This document shows, piece after piece, positions 1 to 9,499 of a DNA stretch of 64,000 bases. This DNA comes from Mycobacterium sp. SVM_VP21 (GTDB lineage Bacteria; Actinomycetota; Actinomycetes; Mycobacteriales; Mycobacteriaceae). A program made the position numbers and the translations under genes. The stretch covers positions 3,658,001 through 3,722,000 of the forward strand of contig CP101406.1 of the NCBI GenBank assembly GCA_024758765.1. The letters are read 5' to 3'. The notes under the pieces are model-generated. The model saw only the letters and a program-made list of their open reading frames with translations, made no database searches and was not told the origin of the DNA. Position 1 is the first letter of the stretch. The number at the start of each line of letters is the position of its first letter.

Positions 1-1682
1 TTGCCATTCGGACCGACTTGTCCACCATCGCCACCGTTTCCGCCGGTAGTGCTGTTTCCGCCGTTGCCCCCGACGCCACCCGCGCCACCGTTTCCGCCGT
101 CGGCAGCTCCGCCGGTCCCGCCTTTGCCGCCGTTACCGCTGACGCCAGAGCCGCCGTTGCCGCCAGCGCCACCGTTTCCACCTTGTCCGCCGGTACCGGC
201 GCCGCCACCGCCGCCACCGCCGCCACCGGAACGTCCCAAGTCGCCGGTGGTTGACCCCGCGCCGCCGTTTCCACCGGCGCCACCGACTCCGCCATCGCTG
301 GCGCCACCGGCGCCACCGGCTCCACCGTTGCCGCCGTGGCCGCTGGAACCCGCACCGGTGGCACCGCCGGTGCCACCGGTACCACCGTGGCTGGCAGCGG
401 CGCCGTCGGTGCCGTCCCCACCACTGCCGCCGTTGCCACCGGCCCCACCATTGCGACCGCCAAACGGACTGCTCAAAGTCCCGCCACCGCCATTTCCGCC
501 GGCACCGGCGGTGCTACCGGTTCCGCTGGCCGCGCCACCATCGCCGCCATTCCCGCCGGTACCTCCGTCACGGCCGCCAGTGGTGCCGGCCATGTTGCCG
601 CGACCGCCGTTTCCGCCGTTGCCGGCGGTGCTGTCGGCACCACTGACGGCGCCGCCCTGACCGCCGTTTCCACCGGAGCCACCGTCACGGCTAGCCCCAT
701 AGCCCGCTACGGCGCCGTTTCCACCGTCACCGCCGACGCCGCCGGTGCTGCCGACTCCTTCGGCACTACCGCCATCACCACCGTTGCCGCCCGTACCACC
801 ATCAGCACCGGTGGTCAGCACGGCCAGGATGCGCGGGTACGAACTAGGCCCGGGGACACCGCCGCGGCCGCTGGCACCACCGTTGCCGCCGGCACCACCG
901 GTCCCGCCGTCACCGACCGAATTGCCGCCGTTGCCACCGTTGCCGCCATCACCGTTGGTGCTGAAGAACACACCGGCATGGCCACCGACCCCGCCGTTGC
1001 CGCCGTCGCCGGCGTGCAGGCCGTCCAGACCCGTGCCGCCGTCACCGCCGGTGCCGCCGTTGCCGAAGAAGCCACCAGCACCGCCAGCACCGCCGTCGGC
1101 GCCGGCACCACCGTCGCCACCATCGCCGCCGTTGCCCAACCAGCCGCCGTAGCCGCCGACGCCACCGGCGACACCGTCTTGCGTGCTGTTCCAACCGTTG
1201 CCGCCGTCGCCGAAGATCCAGCCACCATTGCCGCCGTCGATACTGGTTTCGTTGCCGTCGACACCGTTGCAGATCAAGCCACACGCGCCGCCGAAGGCGA
1301 ACAACGGGTTGATGAACTCGTCGACTGTCGAACCGAACGGGCTGTCGATCCAGTCCTGCATCGCGGCATGCAACGGCAGGTAGAGGTCGTTCTGGACCCA
1401 GTCGGCAAAATCAGTACCGACAGCCGCACCTGCGACGTCGGCACCGCTGAACAGCGAGGCCAAGTCGAGCGTCGACGCGGAGTCCGGGCTGTCCCAGTAG
1501 CCGGGCTCGAACATCGTTCCCCACGCGGTGGGGTCCAACAGGTCGGCAAAGAAGTCCTCGTAGTCCGCGTGAGCTGTCGGCGCCAATCCAAACGCGGCCA
1601 ACGCCCCGACCGACGCTCCCGCCGCAGCCACCCGCCGCGCTGACGCAGACCCGTTTTCCTTAAGCCAACCTGAGATCTTCAC
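1..1682 (-). CDS. PGRS-repeat secreted protein, 3' end outside window
   Basis: The minus-strand frame is open from a GTG at 1682 to the window edge. It starts with a Sec-like signal peptide (basic N-terminus, two arginines, Ala-rich core, cleavage after THA), followed by about 100 non-repetitive residues rich in Asp, Trp and Phe. From roughly 1270 downwards it is continuous Gly-Gly-X/Gly-Asn repeat of PGRS type. There is no N-terminal PE domain, so it is not a classical PE_PGRS protein. Such signal-peptide PGRS proteins are common in non-tuberculous mycobacteria and are thought to be exported cell-envelope proteins of unknown role. The plus-strand open frames over this stretch are shadows of the GC-rich repeat. 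The start was chosen because it gives a complete signal peptide. The C-terminus lies outside the window. Confidence 0.85.
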   Translation of the reverse strand, partial: MKISGWLKENGSASARRVAAAGASVGALAAFGLAPTAHADYEDFFADLLDPTAWGTMFEPGYWDSPDSASTLDLASLFSGADVAGAAVGTDFADWVQNDLYLPLHAAMQDWIDSPFGSTVDEFINPLFAFGGACGLICNGVDGNETSIDGGNGGWIFGDGGNGWNSTQDGVAGGVGGYGGWLGNGGDGGDGGAGADGGAGGAGGFFGNGGTGGDGGTGLDGLHAGDGGNGGVGGHAGVFFSTNGDGGNGGNGGNSVGDGGTGGAGGNGGASGRGGVPGPSSYPRILAVLTTGADGGTGGNGGDGGSAEGVGSTGGVGGDGGNGAVAGYGASRDGGSGGNGGQGGAVSGADSTAGNGGNGGRGNMAGTTGGRDGGTGGNGGDGGAASGTGSTAGAGGNGGGGTLSSPFGGRNGGAGGNGGSGGDGTDGAAASHGGTGGTGGATGAGSSGHGGNGGAGGAGGASDGGVGGAGGNGGAGSTTGDLGRSGGGGGGGGGAGTGGQGGNGGAGGNGGSGVSGNGGKGGTGGAADGGNGGAGGVGGNGGNSTTGGNGGDGGQVGPNG

Positions 1683-1998
1683 CCGGTGTGTCTAGCACGG
1701 AAGCTAGTGAACCGCCATTCGAGCGCAGATACAGGGCAGCGAGAAACCACCGCTGAACAGTGCCGACACTGTCGGGCTGACAGGATTTGAACCTGCGACC
1801 ACTTGACCCCCAGTCAAGTGCGCTACCAAACTGCGCCACAGCCCGCCACCGCCGCAACAACTCCGGCAGCAGGTCGAAAGCCTACCGCACGCCCGCGGGT
1901 GTCCCGAATCCGCGTGACGACACCTCGACCGCGTAGGCTCGCCACGCGGGACTGCCTCCCCTCGGCAGCGCGACTACCCCTCAGGAACCACACCACTT
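1683..1998. other. Intergenic region with one tRNA gene
   Basis: This gap separates the divergent PGRS gene and the patatin-like gene. Apart from the tRNA-Pro gene no coding frame is convincing. It should hold promoters for both flanking genes, but no clear -10/-35 pair could be fixed by eye. Confidence 0.5.
1772..1845 (-). tRNA. tRNA-Pro (anticodon GGG)
   Basis: The reverse strand folds as a complete 74-nt cloverleaf. It has a 7-bp acceptor stem CGGGCTG/CAGCCCG, a D-arm with GCGC stem, a 5-bp anticodon stem CTTGA/TCAAG around a CTGGGGG loop (anticodon GGG, decoding CCC), and a T-arm GCAGG-TTCAAAT-CCTGT. The discriminator base is A. The 3' CCA is not encoded. Confidence 0.95.
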
Positions 1999-2031
1999 AT
2001 GCAGCTTCCCCCCTCGCAGCAGTGGTCGGCT

Positions 2032-3687
2032 ATGCCCGACCCCACAGACCCCATAGACATCCCCGAGACCAGCGCCGACTCCGCCGTCACCGACGAAGTG
2101 ATCGACATCGGCGACACCGGCGACACCATTTTGCTGTTGCAGAAGATGGAAAATCGCCTCATCCGGCACACACTGCGCCGGCCCGACGTGCTCAGCGCCG
2201 AGCAGCTGCGCCGCCTGCGGTATCTGCTCAACTTCGCCCGGCTCGACGACTTCGAGCCCGGTGCCGCCGGCCCGGGCGGCGCCCGCGGCCGCGGTGACGT
2301 CTCGGTCGGCGCGGAACTGGCCGGGTGGCGGGCCAAGGTGGCCGACGCGCTGCGCGGCCCGCTGCGTGAAGAACGCAACCCGGTGATGGCGTTGGTCGCC
2401 GCCCGCGACACCCTGGGCGCGCTGGCCGCCGAGCAGGACGAGCAGCGCCGCCTGCTGGCCGAACGCCACGGCAACGACTTCTCCCTGCCCGAGGTCGACG
2501 CCGAGGTGGGCCACAAGAAGCTGGTCACCGTCCTCGGTGGTGGAGGCGGCGCGGGCTTCGTCTACATCGGCGGCATGGAGGCCCTGCTGGAGTCCGGGGC
2601 GGTGCCCGACTATCTGATCGGGTCCTCGTTCGGCTCCATCCTGGGATCGGTGGTCAGCCGCACCCTGCCGGTGCCCATCCACGAGTACATCGAGTGGGCC
2701 AAGACGGTGTCGTTCCGCGCCATCCTGGGTCCTGAGCGGCTGCGCCGTCGCCACGGCCTGACCGGTGTGTTCGCCTTGAACTTCGATCTTTTCGCCGACG
2801 CGATGTTCCGCTGCGAAGACGGCGCGCCCATGAAGATGTCGGATCTGGCGATTCCGTTCGATGCCGTGGTGGCCGGGGTGCGCCGCCAGCCCTTTGCGGA
2901 CCTGCCAGGGCGCTACCGCAACCAGCGCCTGGCCGCCCTGCAGCTGCGGTCCTTCCCGTATCTGTCAATCGGGCTGGGTCCGCAGATCGCGACCCGGATG
3001 TGGCAGACCGCCGCCTTCATCGACCCGCGGGTGGTGACCCCGATCGTGATCGGCGGCGACAATCCGGACCGCGACGTCAACGTCGTTGACGCAGCATCGT
3101 TCTCGTCGGCGATCCCCGGGGTGCTGCACCACGAGCCCAAGGACCCGGCCATGGAGCCGCTGTTCGACGCGCTGCTCGCCGACAACGACGTAGGCGCCCT
3201 GGTCGACGGCGGCGCGGCCAGCAATGTGCCCCTGGAGTTGGCCTGGAAGCGCGTCCGGGCCGGCCGGTTGGGCACCCGCAACGCCTGCTATCTCGCGTTC
3301 GACTGCTTCCACCCGCAGTGGGACCCCAAGCACCTGTGGCTGGTGCCGATCACCCAGGCGATCCAGCTGCAGATGGTGCGCAACGCGCCCTACGCCGACC
3401 ATCTGGTCCGGTTCTCCCCCACGCTGTCACCGGTCAACCTGGCGCCGTCGGCGGCCACCATCGACCGGGCCTGCCAGTGGGGACGCAAGAGTGTCGGGCC
3501 CGCCCTTCCGGTGGTTTCCGCACTGCTGCAACCGGTCTGGTGGGAAGGTACCGAGCCCGCGGTGGTGACGCCGAAGGCGCCCGCACAACCGGAGCACCCG
3601 CACGCCGCGTCGATGAATGAGGTGATGGCCTCGGCCCGGGCACCGCGCGGCCGCTGGGAGCGGTGGCGCAGGCAGAACCCGGCCTGA
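2032..3687 (+). CDS. Patatin-like phospholipase family protein
   Basis: A 551-residue protein with a patatin-type Ser-Asp catalytic dyad. The glycine-rich oxyanion loop GGGGGAG (near residues 169-175) is followed by the nucleophile elbow GSSFG (Ser near 199). The catalytic Asp is expected in the DGG of DGGAAS. The first 150 residues are Glu/Arg-rich and predicted helical, a layout seen in larger mycobacterial patatin proteins. It probably hydrolyses acyl ester bonds of membrane lipids; the substrate is unknown. An in-frame ATG at 1999 would add 11 residues. The ATG at 2032 was preferred because an Asp/Glu-rich N-terminus fits better, but neither has a strong ribosome binding site. It ends 5 nt before the convergent permease gene. 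Confidence 0.88.
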   Translation: MPDPTDPIDIPETSADSAVTDEVIDIGDTGDTILLLQKMENRLIRHTLRRPDVLSAEQLRRLRYLLNFARLDDFEPGAAGPGGARGRGDVSVGAELAGWRAKVADALRGPLREERNPVMALVAARDTLGALAAEQDEQRRLLAERHGNDFSLPEVDAEVGHKKLVTVLGGGGGAGFVYIGGMEALLESGAVPDYLIGSSFGSILGSVVSRTLPVPIHEYIEWAKTVSFRAILGPERLRRRHGLTGVFALNFDLFADAMFRCEDGAPMKMSDLAIPFDAVVAGVRRQPFADLPGRYRNQRLAALQLRSFPYLSIGLGPQIATRMWQTAAFIDPRVVTPIVIGGDNPDRDVNVVDAASFSSAIPGVLHHEPKDPAMEPLFDALLADNDVGALVDGGAASNVPLELAWKRVRAGRLGTRNACYLAFDCFHPQWDPKHLWLVPITQAIQLQMVRNAPYADHLVRFSPTLSPVNLAPSAATIDRACQWGRKSVGPALPVVSALLQPVWWEGTEPAVVTPKAPAQPEHPHAASMNEVMASARAPRGRWERWRRQNPA

Positions 3688-3692
3688 GCTGG

Positions 3693-4475
3693 CTAGACGC
3701 TCAGCAGCCGGTACAACCCGATCAGGCCGACCACCAGGATCACCGCGCGCAGCGCGTTCGGGGACAACCGGCGCCCGTAGTGACCGCCCAGGTATCCCCC
3801 GATCAGGGAACCGACTGCGATCAATCCGGCTGCCGGCCAACTGATCCGGTCGAACGCCGTCGCGATGTAGGCCACGGCGGCGACCACGTTGACGATCAGT
3901 ACCAGCAGGTTCTTCGCGGCGTTCATCCGCTGCATCGACTCGGGCAGCAGCACCCCCATCACGCCGACCAGCAGAATTCCTTGCGCCGCAGCGAAATAGC
4001 CGCCGTACACGCCGACGACGAAGGTGCCGATCGCCAAAGCTGTTAGCCGGCCACCGCTGAGCTGGTCGGTCGAACGGCCCTCGGCCGCCGCTCGGCGCTG
4101 CGCCACTGCCTGGATCTTCGGCCCGATCACCACCAGCGCCAGGGCGCCGACCAACAATGCCGGCACGATTCGGTTGAACACGCTCTCGGGCAGGTGCAGC
4201 AGCAGATACGCGCCGAGCACCGCGCCCAGCAGTGATCCCGGTATCTGCCAGCGCAGCCGGTCCCACTGACCTCGCAGTTCGCGACGGTAGGCCCAGGTGC
4301 TGGAGATACCGCCGGCCACCAGGCCGATCGCGTTGGAGATCGTCGCGGTCAGCGGCGCAAAACCCAGCGTCACCAGGGTCGGGAAGGTGATCAGTGTGCC
4401 CGAGCCGACCAGGGCGTTGATCGCCCCGGCGCCCACCCCCGCCAGCAGGATCAATACCATCTGCGATACCGCCAT
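3693..4475 (-). CDS. Sulfite exporter TauE/SafE family permease
   Basis: About 260 residues, almost entirely hydrophobic, with about eight membrane segments and the repeated Gly-rich motif of this family (GAGAINALVGSG near the N-terminus, then GFAPLTATISNAIG). TauE/SafE proteins move small organic or inorganic sulfur anions or carboxylates across the cytoplasmic membrane; the substrate here cannot be told. The ATG at 4475 has AGGGTG just upstream; a GTG at 4484 is an alternative. It converges on the patatin-like gene and diverges from the small secreted protein gene. Confidence 0.9.
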   Translation of the reverse strand: MAVSQMVLILLAGVGAGAINALVGSGTLITFPTLVTLGFAPLTATISNAIGLVAGGISSTWAYRRELRGQWDRLRWQIPGSLLGAVLGAYLLLHLPESVFNRIVPALLVGALALVVIGPKIQAVAQRRAAAEGRSTDQLSGGRLTALAIGTFVVGVYGGYFAAAQGILLVGVMGVLLPESMQRMNAAKNLLVLIVNVVAAVAYIATAFDRISWPAAGLIAVGSLIGGYLGGHYGRRLSPNALRAVILVVGLIGLYRLLSV

Positions 4476-4535
4476 TTGCAGCACCCTACGCTGATCGTGC
4501 GCAGGGCTAAGGCAGCCCAGCGGAGAGGTGAGGCA

Positions 4536-4970
4536 ATGATCCGCATAACGGGAAAGTGGGCTGTTGGTGCTGTCTGCGGGCTGCTGTTCGCACTCGGGGC
4601 GCCGCCGGCGGCCCAGGCCGCCCCGGAGGTGCCCTCAGGCCCGTACGCCTTCACCGCCCAGCATGGCCCGTCGCAGCGGGCAGCGACGTGGACCTTCACC
4701 CCGTGCGGCGCGACGTGCACCAGCGTCGACGCGGAACGCTGGCTGCAGAACGCGGAGTTTCATCTCAACGGTGGCCGCTGGGAGTACAGCGGGCGAGGCA
4801 GCATGGACTGCCCGGTGGACCACACCCCGCTGCCGGTGTCGAAGACGGTCAGCTTCGATGCGGTGACGCTGGCCGGGCAATGGACCACCGCCACCCTGGA
4901 ACCGTGTGGTCGAGGGCCAGCGGGCGGCGTGGTCGGGCAGTGGGATTTTCAGCTGACCAAGGGGGGTTAA
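4536..4970 (+). CDS. Small secreted protein of unknown function
   Basis: A 144-residue protein starting at an ATG preceded by GGAGAGG. It has a Sec signal peptide (MIRITGKW, hydrophobic core, Ala-rich end near residue 28) and a mature part of about 115 residues with four cysteines in two likely disulfides (CGATC, MDC, EPC) and several Trp/Gly turns. It resembles small exported mycobacterial proteins of unknown function. An upstream in-frame start at 4476 would destroy the signal peptide and is unlikely. It converges on der with a 9-nt gap. Confidence 0.75.
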   Translation: MIRITGKWAVGAVCGLLFALGAPPAAQAAPEVPSGPYAFTAQHGPSQRAATWTFTPCGATCTSVDAERWLQNAEFHLNGGRWEYSGRGSMDCPVDHTPLPVSKTVSFDAVTLAGQWTTATLEPCGRGPAGGVVGQWDFQLTKGG

Positions 4971-4979
4971 TCCCAGACC

Positions 4980-6386
4980 TCAGCGAGAATGCTTGGGGCC
5001 GCGCTTCTCTCGCACTCGCACATTGATCCGGATCGGACTGCCCTCGAATCCGAACGTCTCGCGCAGCCGCCGCTCCAGGAACCGGCGGTAGCCGGCCTCT
5101 AAGAATCCCGACGTGAACAACACGAACGTCGGCGGCCGCGACGTGGCCTGGGTGGCGAACAGGATGCGCGGTGCGCGGCCGCCGCGTGCCGGCGGCGGGG
5201 TCGCGGCGACCACCTCTTTGAGCCAGTTGTTGAGCTGGCCGGTCGATATCCGGGTGTCCCAGGAGGCCAGCGAGGTCTCCAGCGCGGGCACCAACTTCTG
5301 CACGGCGCGACCGGTTTTTGCCGAGATGTTCACCCGCGGCGCCCACGCCAGCCGGGCCATGTCCCGGTCGATCTCTTTGTCCAGCAGGTAACGCCGGTCC
5401 TCATCGACCAGGTCCCACTTGTTGTAGGCCAGCACCACCGCCCGGCCCGCCTCGACCACCATCGAGATCACCCGCTGATCCTGCTCGGTCAGCGGCAACG
5501 ACGAATCGACCAGCACAATCACCACTTCGGCGGCGTCGATAGCGCCGTGGGTGCGCACCGAGGCGTAGAACTCGTGCCCGCTGGCCTGCCCCACCTTGCG
5601 GCGCAGCCCGGCAGTGTCGACGAAACGCCAGATCTTGCCGTCCATCTCGATCAACGAGTCGACCGGGTCGACGGTCGTGCCGGCCACATCGTGCACCACC
5701 GAACGCTCATCGCCGGCAAGCCGGTTCAGCAACGAGCTCTTACCCACGTTGGGCTTGCCGACTAAGGCCACCCGTCGTGGACCAACACCGCCCGCCTGCG
5801 CTTCCGATACCTCGGGCAGCTTGGCGATCACCTCATCGAGCAGATCGGCCACCCCGCGGCCGTGCAGCGCGCTGACCGTGAACGGCTCGCCCAGGCCCAG
5901 CGACCACAGTGCCGCCGCGTCGGATTCGGCCCGCTCGCTGTCAACCTTGTTGGCCGCCAAGAACACCGGCTTGCCGGAGCGGCGCAGAATCCGCGCGGCG
6001 GCCTCGTCGCCGGCGGTGGCGCCCACCACCGCGTCGACCACCAGGATCACCGCGTCGGCGGTACGCATCGCCACCGCGGCCTGCTCGGCCACCAGCTGCT
6101 GCAGGCCCTTGGCGTCGGGTTCCCAGCCGCCGGTGTCCTGCACCACGAAGCGCCGGCCGGTCCACAGCGCGTCATAGGACACCCGGTCACGAGTCACCCC
6201 GGGCAGGTCCTGCACCACCGCTTCGCGCCGGCCCAGAATCCGGTTGACCAACGTCGACTTGCCGACGTTGGGCCGGCCCACCACGGCCACCACCGGCGGC
6301 GGGCCGGAGTCCTCGACAAGATCGTCGAAACCACCGTCTTCGCCGATCTCCCAGTCGCTTTCGTCGACCCAGGTTCCGTCACTCAT
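4980..6386 (-). CDS. der: Ribosome-associated GTPase Der (EngA)
   Basis: A 468-residue GTPase with the diagnostic double G-domain: P-loops GRPNVGKST near residue 37 and GKPNVGKSS in the second half, each with a DTGG/DTAG switch II and an NKVD/NKWD base-recognition motif. A C-terminal KH-like domain ends in a basic tail. Der acts in 50S subunit maturation. The start at 6386 is supported by the ATGA overlap with the cmk stop and by the N-terminus [12 protein letters not shown], which matches the mycobacterial orthologue Rv1713. It is the last gene of the parA-der operon. Confidence 0.97.
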   Translation of the reverse strand: MSDGTWVDESDWEIGEDGGFDDLVEDSGPPPVVAVVGRPNVGKSTLVNRILGRREAVVQDLPGVTRDRVSYDALWTGRRFVVQDTGGWEPDAKGLQQLVAEQAAVAMRTADAVILVVDAVVGATAGDEAAARILRRSGKPVFLAANKVDSERAESDAAALWSLGLGEPFTVSALHGRGVADLLDEVIAKLPEVSEAQAGGVGPRRVALVGKPNVGKSSLLNRLAGDERSVVHDVAGTTVDPVDSLIEMDGKIWRFVDTAGLRRKVGQASGHEFYASVRTHGAIDAAEVVIVLVDSSLPLTEQDQRVISMVVEAGRAVVLAYNKWDLVDEDRRYLLDKEIDRDMARLAWAPRVNISAKTGRAVQKLVPALETSLASWDTRISTGQLNNWLKEVVAATPPPARGGRAPRILFATQATSRPPTFVLFTSGFLEAGYRRFLERRLRETFGFEGSPIRINVRVREKRGPKHSR

Positions 6387-7075
6387 CGGATCGCCCCGCA
6401 ATGCTGCTCAACCAGGTCTCGCAGATGGTCGATCACCTGCGCCTGGGTCATGTCTCCGGTATCCACCATCACCGCGTCGTCGGCGGGCCGCAGCGGCGAC
6501 ACCGCCCTGGTGGAATCCAGCTCGTCGCGGCGAAGCACGTCAGCCAGCACGCCGGCGTAGTCGTCGCGCAGTCCTGCCGCAACATTCTGGTCGTTACGCC
6601 GCTGGGCGCGAGTCTCGGCCGAAGCGGTCAGGAAGATCTTCACGTCGGCATCGGGCAACACCACAGTGCCGATGTCGCGACCCTCCACCACCACACCGCC
6701 GCCCTGGGCGGCCAGCTGTCGCTGCACGGCCACCATTCGGGTGCGCACCGCGGGAACCGCAGCCACCGCCGACACCGCACGGGTCACCTCGTCGCCGCGG
6801 ATCTCGCGCGAAACATCTTCGTCGCCAAGAAAGGCGCGATCTCCCTCGGGCTGCGAGTCCACCGAGACCTCGACCCCCTGTGCGACCGCGCCGATGCCGT
6901 CGATGTCATCAAGCGCGACGCCGGAACGCAGCACCGCCAGCGTGACGACCCGGTACATCGCGCCGGTATCCAGATAACGTGAGCCCAGCGCCGCAGCCAA
7001 TCCCCGGGCGACGGTGGACTTTCCGGTTCCGGCCGGCCCGTCGATGGCGACGACGGCCGCGCCGCCCGCGCTCAC
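6383..7075 (-). CDS. cmk: Cytidylate kinase
   Basis: A 230-residue (d)CMP kinase of pyrimidine nucleotide metabolism. The P-loop GPAGTGKST lies near the N-terminus, followed by YLDTGAMYR of the nucleotide-binding core and GRDIGTVV further on, all typical of Cmk. It starts at a GTG that overlaps the TGA of the pseudouridine synthase gene (GTGA) and ends in an ATGA overlap with der, so the three genes are probably translationally coupled. The same order is found in M. tuberculosis (Rv1711-Rv1713). Confidence 0.97.
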   Translation of the reverse strand: MSAGGAAVVAIDGPAGTGKSTVARGLAAALGSRYLDTGAMYRVVTLAVLRSGVALDDIDGIGAVAQGVEVSVDSQPEGDRAFLGDEDVSREIRGDEVTRAVSAVAAVPAVRTRMVAVQRQLAAQGGGVVVEGRDIGTVVLPDADVKIFLTASAETRAQRRNDQNVAAGLRDDYAGVLADVLRRDELDSTRAVSPLRPADDAVMVDTGDMTQAQVIDHLRDLVEQHCGAIR

Positions 7076-7827
7076 AGGCCTACCGCCGCATAGAGTTCGC
7101 CGACTTCTTTGCGGGTCAACGCCCGGATGCTGCCGGGGCGCTGCTCCCCCAGCGCAACCGAGCCGATGTCGGTGCGCACCAACTCCTGGACCGGAAATCC
7201 GACCGCCGCCAGCATCCGCCGTACGATCCGCTTGCGGCCCTCGTGCAGCGTGACCCGCACCAGCGACTTGCCGGGCACGGTGTCGACCACCGCGAAGTCG
7301 TCGACTTTCGCCGGGCCGTCGTCAAGTTCGACACCCTCGCGCAGCTTCTTACCCAGCCCGCGCGGGATAGTGCCCACCACGGTGGCGATATAGGTCTTGG
7401 GTACCTGATACGACGGGTGCATCAGCCGGTGCGCGAGTTCGCCGTCGTTGGTCAGCAGCATCAGGCCCTCGGTGTCGGCATCGAGGCGCCCGACGTGAAA
7501 CAGCTTGGCGTCACCGCGAACTCGGTGTTCGACATAGTCGCCGATGCACGGCCGTCCGCGGTCGTCCGACATGGTCGAATGCACTCCGCGCGGCTTGTTC
7601 AGCGCCAGGTAGACCCGGGTGTCATCGACGGTCACCCGGGCTCCGTCGACTCGGATCACCGAGGCGGCGGTGTCCACGCGGGTGCCCAGTTCGGTCACCA
7701 CCCGACCGTCCACTTCGACCCGGCCGTCGCGAATCATCCGCTCGGCGACCCGCCGCGAGGCGACCCCGGCCTGCGACAGCACCTTCTGCAGGCGCACGCC
7801 GTCTTGCTCTTCGTCCGGCCACGCCAT
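7072..7827 (-). CDS. 23S rRNA pseudouridine synthase, RsuA/RluB family
   Basis: A 251-residue protein with an N-terminal S4 RNA-binding domain ([14 protein letters not shown]) and a RsuA/RluB catalytic domain with the nucleophilic Asp in the motif [12 protein letters not shown]. Members isomerise a uridine in rRNA to pseudouridine. It is the Rv1711 orthologue by sequence and by position between scpB and cmk. The start overlaps the scpB stop as TGATG. Confidence 0.95.
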   Translation of the reverse strand: MAWPDEEQDGVRLQKVLSQAGVASRRVAERMIRDGRVEVDGRVVTELGTRVDTAASVIRVDGARVTVDDTRVYLALNKPRGVHSTMSDDRGRPCIGDYVEHRVRGDAKLFHVGRLDADTEGLMLLTNDGELAHRLMHPSYQVPKTYIATVVGTIPRGLGKKLREGVELDDGPAKVDDFAVVDTVPGKSLVRVTLHEGRKRIVRRMLAAVGFPVQELVRTDIGSVALGEQRPGSIRALTRKEVGELYAAVGL

Positions 7828-8618
7828 CAGAGGTGATCCACATCAAAGGCCAGCGGCTGATCGGCCGCCGGCGCACCGCCGAGTTTCATGAAACGCGGTT
7901 CGCTGTCCAGGGTTTCGCTCATTTCATCAATCACGTCGACATCGGGCAGCAGCGGGGCGATGTCGGGCAGGTCGGTCAACGACGACAGACCCAACCGCTC
8001 CAGGAACAGCTCGGTGGTCGCGAACGTCACCGCACCGGTGTCGGGATCGGTGCCTGCCTCGGTGATCAGGCCGCGCGCCACCAGCGTTCGGATCACGGCG
8101 TCGACATTGACGCCGCGCACCGCGCTGACGCGGGCCCGGGTGACGGGCTGACGGTAGGCGACCACCGCCAAGGTCTCCAGCGCGGCACGGGTCAGTTTGG
8201 ACCGGGCGCCGTCGAGCAACAGCCGCTCCACGTACGGCGCGAAACGCGCGCGGGTGTACAGCCGCCAGCCACCACCGGCCTCCCGCAGGTCGATGCCGCT
8301 GTCGCGCTGCGTGAACTCCTCGGCCATCGTCCGCAGTTTGGCCGTGATCCGGTAGACCGGTTGATCGGTGGCGGCCGCCAATGCCTCCACGGCCACCGGG
8401 GTGTCCACCACCAGCAGCAGGGCCTCGAGCACCGATCCGAGTTCGGCGTCCTCGAGTTCGGGTGCCAGCGCGACGTCGATCCCCAGGTTGGAGCCCAACG
8501 GGCCGGCGGATTCCGCCGCGCCCGCGTGGTCGTCTACAGCGTCGGCAGCCTCGGGAGCCTCGGAATCCTCCGCCCCGTCGGAGTCGGGCATGTGGTCAGT
8601 CATCAATTCGTCTCGCAC
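7827..8618 (-). CDS. scpB: Chromosome segregation and condensation protein ScpB
   Basis: A 263-residue kleisin-associated winged-helix protein. An acidic, disordered N-terminal tail of about 60 residues precedes the core, which has the family signature ALETLAVVAYRQPVTRARV and VRGVNVDAVIRTL. With ScpA and SMC it forms the bacterial condensin that compacts and separates daughter chromosomes. The GTG at 8618 overlaps the scpA stop (TAGTG); an ATG 15 nt further in (8603) is also possible. Confidence 0.95.
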   Translation of the reverse strand: MRDELMTDHMPDSDGAEDSEAPEAADAVDDHAGAAESAGPLGSNLGIDVALAPELEDAELGSVLEALLLVVDTPVAVEALAAATDQPVYRITAKLRTMAEEFTQRDSGIDLREAGGGWRLYTRARFAPYVERLLLDGARSKLTRAALETLAVVAYRQPVTRARVSAVRGVNVDAVIRTLVARGLITEAGTDPDTGAVTFATTELFLERLGLSSLTDLPDIAPLLPDVDVIDEMSETLDSEPRFMKLGGAPAADQPLAFDVDHL

Positions 8619-9499
8619 TACTCGGCCGATTCTGCTTTCACCAGGTCTTCATTGGTGGGACGTTCCCCCGTCCACGACACCTGGAGCACACCAAGTGGTT
8701 CTGACTGCTCAAATGCTACCGCCCGGGCCCGATACAGTTCGAGCAGCGCCAGGAAGCGGCCGACGATCTCGATCGGCATCGAGCAGTCGGCGACCAGTTC
8801 GGAGAACGACGCCCACTGCCCCGTGCCGCGGGCCTCCAAGAGCCGCAACACCACACCGGCCTGCTCGGGCACCGACACCATCACCTGATGGAGGTGTTCG
8901 AGGCCCACCACCGGGACCGGACGCGGGGTGAACGCGGCCGCCGCAATCTGGGCGAACGAGTCGGCGTCGACACCGATCATCACTTCGGGAAGCAGGTTGG
9001 CGAAGTTGTCTTCCAACGACACCGCACGCGGGTAGCTGCACAGCGCGGCGGCTTCCAGCTCGGCGAACATCTGCGCGACGTGCTTGAACGCCCGGTATTG
9101 CAGCAGCCGCGCAAACAGCAGGTCGCGAACTTCGAGCAGCGCCAGGTCTTCTTCGTCGTCGACCTGACCGGCCGGCAGCAGCCGGGCCGCCTTGAGGTCG
9201 AGCAGCGTCGCAGCGATCACCAGAAAGGCGGTGGTCTCTTCGAGCTCCAGCTGCGCACCGACGTCGCGGGTGTAGGCGATGAAGTCATCGGTGACCTGGT
9301 GCAGCGCCACCTCGGTGACGTCGAGCCGGTGCGCGAAGATCAGCTGCAGCAGCAGGTCGAACGGACCCTCGAAGTTGGTCAGCCGGACTTGGAAGCCCGG
9401 CGGTTCAGCGAGGCTCGACGGAGGAGAGCCGACGCTGGGACCGCCGCATGAATCCTGCGAATCGGCGGGGGCGTCGGCCGTCTCAGTGTCGGCGTTCAC
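8618..9499 (-). CDS. scpA: Segregation and condensation protein ScpA
   Basis: A 293-residue kleisin. The core begins at FQVRLTNFEGPFDLLLQLI, the standard ScpA start region, and ends in a winged helix that binds SMC. The first 35 residues are not conserved: residues CGGPSVGSPPSSLAEPPG are encoded by a copy of the same 57-bp repeat found at 57.2 kb, so the N-terminal tail was at least partly supplied by a repeat. Its start overlaps the parA stop by 4 nt (ATGA). It acts with ScpB and SMC in chromosome condensation. Confidence 0.95.
   Translation of the reverse strand: MNADTETADAPADSQDSCGGPSVGSPPSSLAEPPGFQVRLTNFEGPFDLLLQLIFAHRLDVTEVALHQVTDDFIAYTRDVGAQLELEETTAFLVIAATLLDLKAARLLPAGQVDDEEDLALLEVRDLLFARLLQYRAFKHVAQMFAELEAAALCSYPRAVSLEDNFANLLPEVMIGVDADSFAQIAAAAFTPRPVPVVGLEHLHQVMVSVPEQAGVVLRLLEARGTGQWASFSELVADCSMPIEIVGRFLALLELYRARAVAFEQSEPLGVLQVSWTGERPTNEDLVKAESAE
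9396..9455. repeat. Copy of the 57-bp dispersed repeat inside scpA
   Basis: About 57 bp closely matching, in reverse complement, the tandem units at 57,178-57,291. Shared landmarks are GGCGGTTCAGCGAGGCTCGA, then GGAGGAGAG, and GCCGCATGAA at the end. In the scpA frame it reads as CGGPSVGSPPSSLAEPPG, against CGAPSFTSPPSSLAEPPG for one frame of the 57-kb units. Confidence 0.8.

Noticed and set aside
1..1643. Long plus-strand open frames rich in Pro/Thr/Ala opposite the PGRS gene
   Set aside because: They are antisense shadows of the Gly-rich repeat; only the minus frame has a start, a signal peptide and PGRS motifs.
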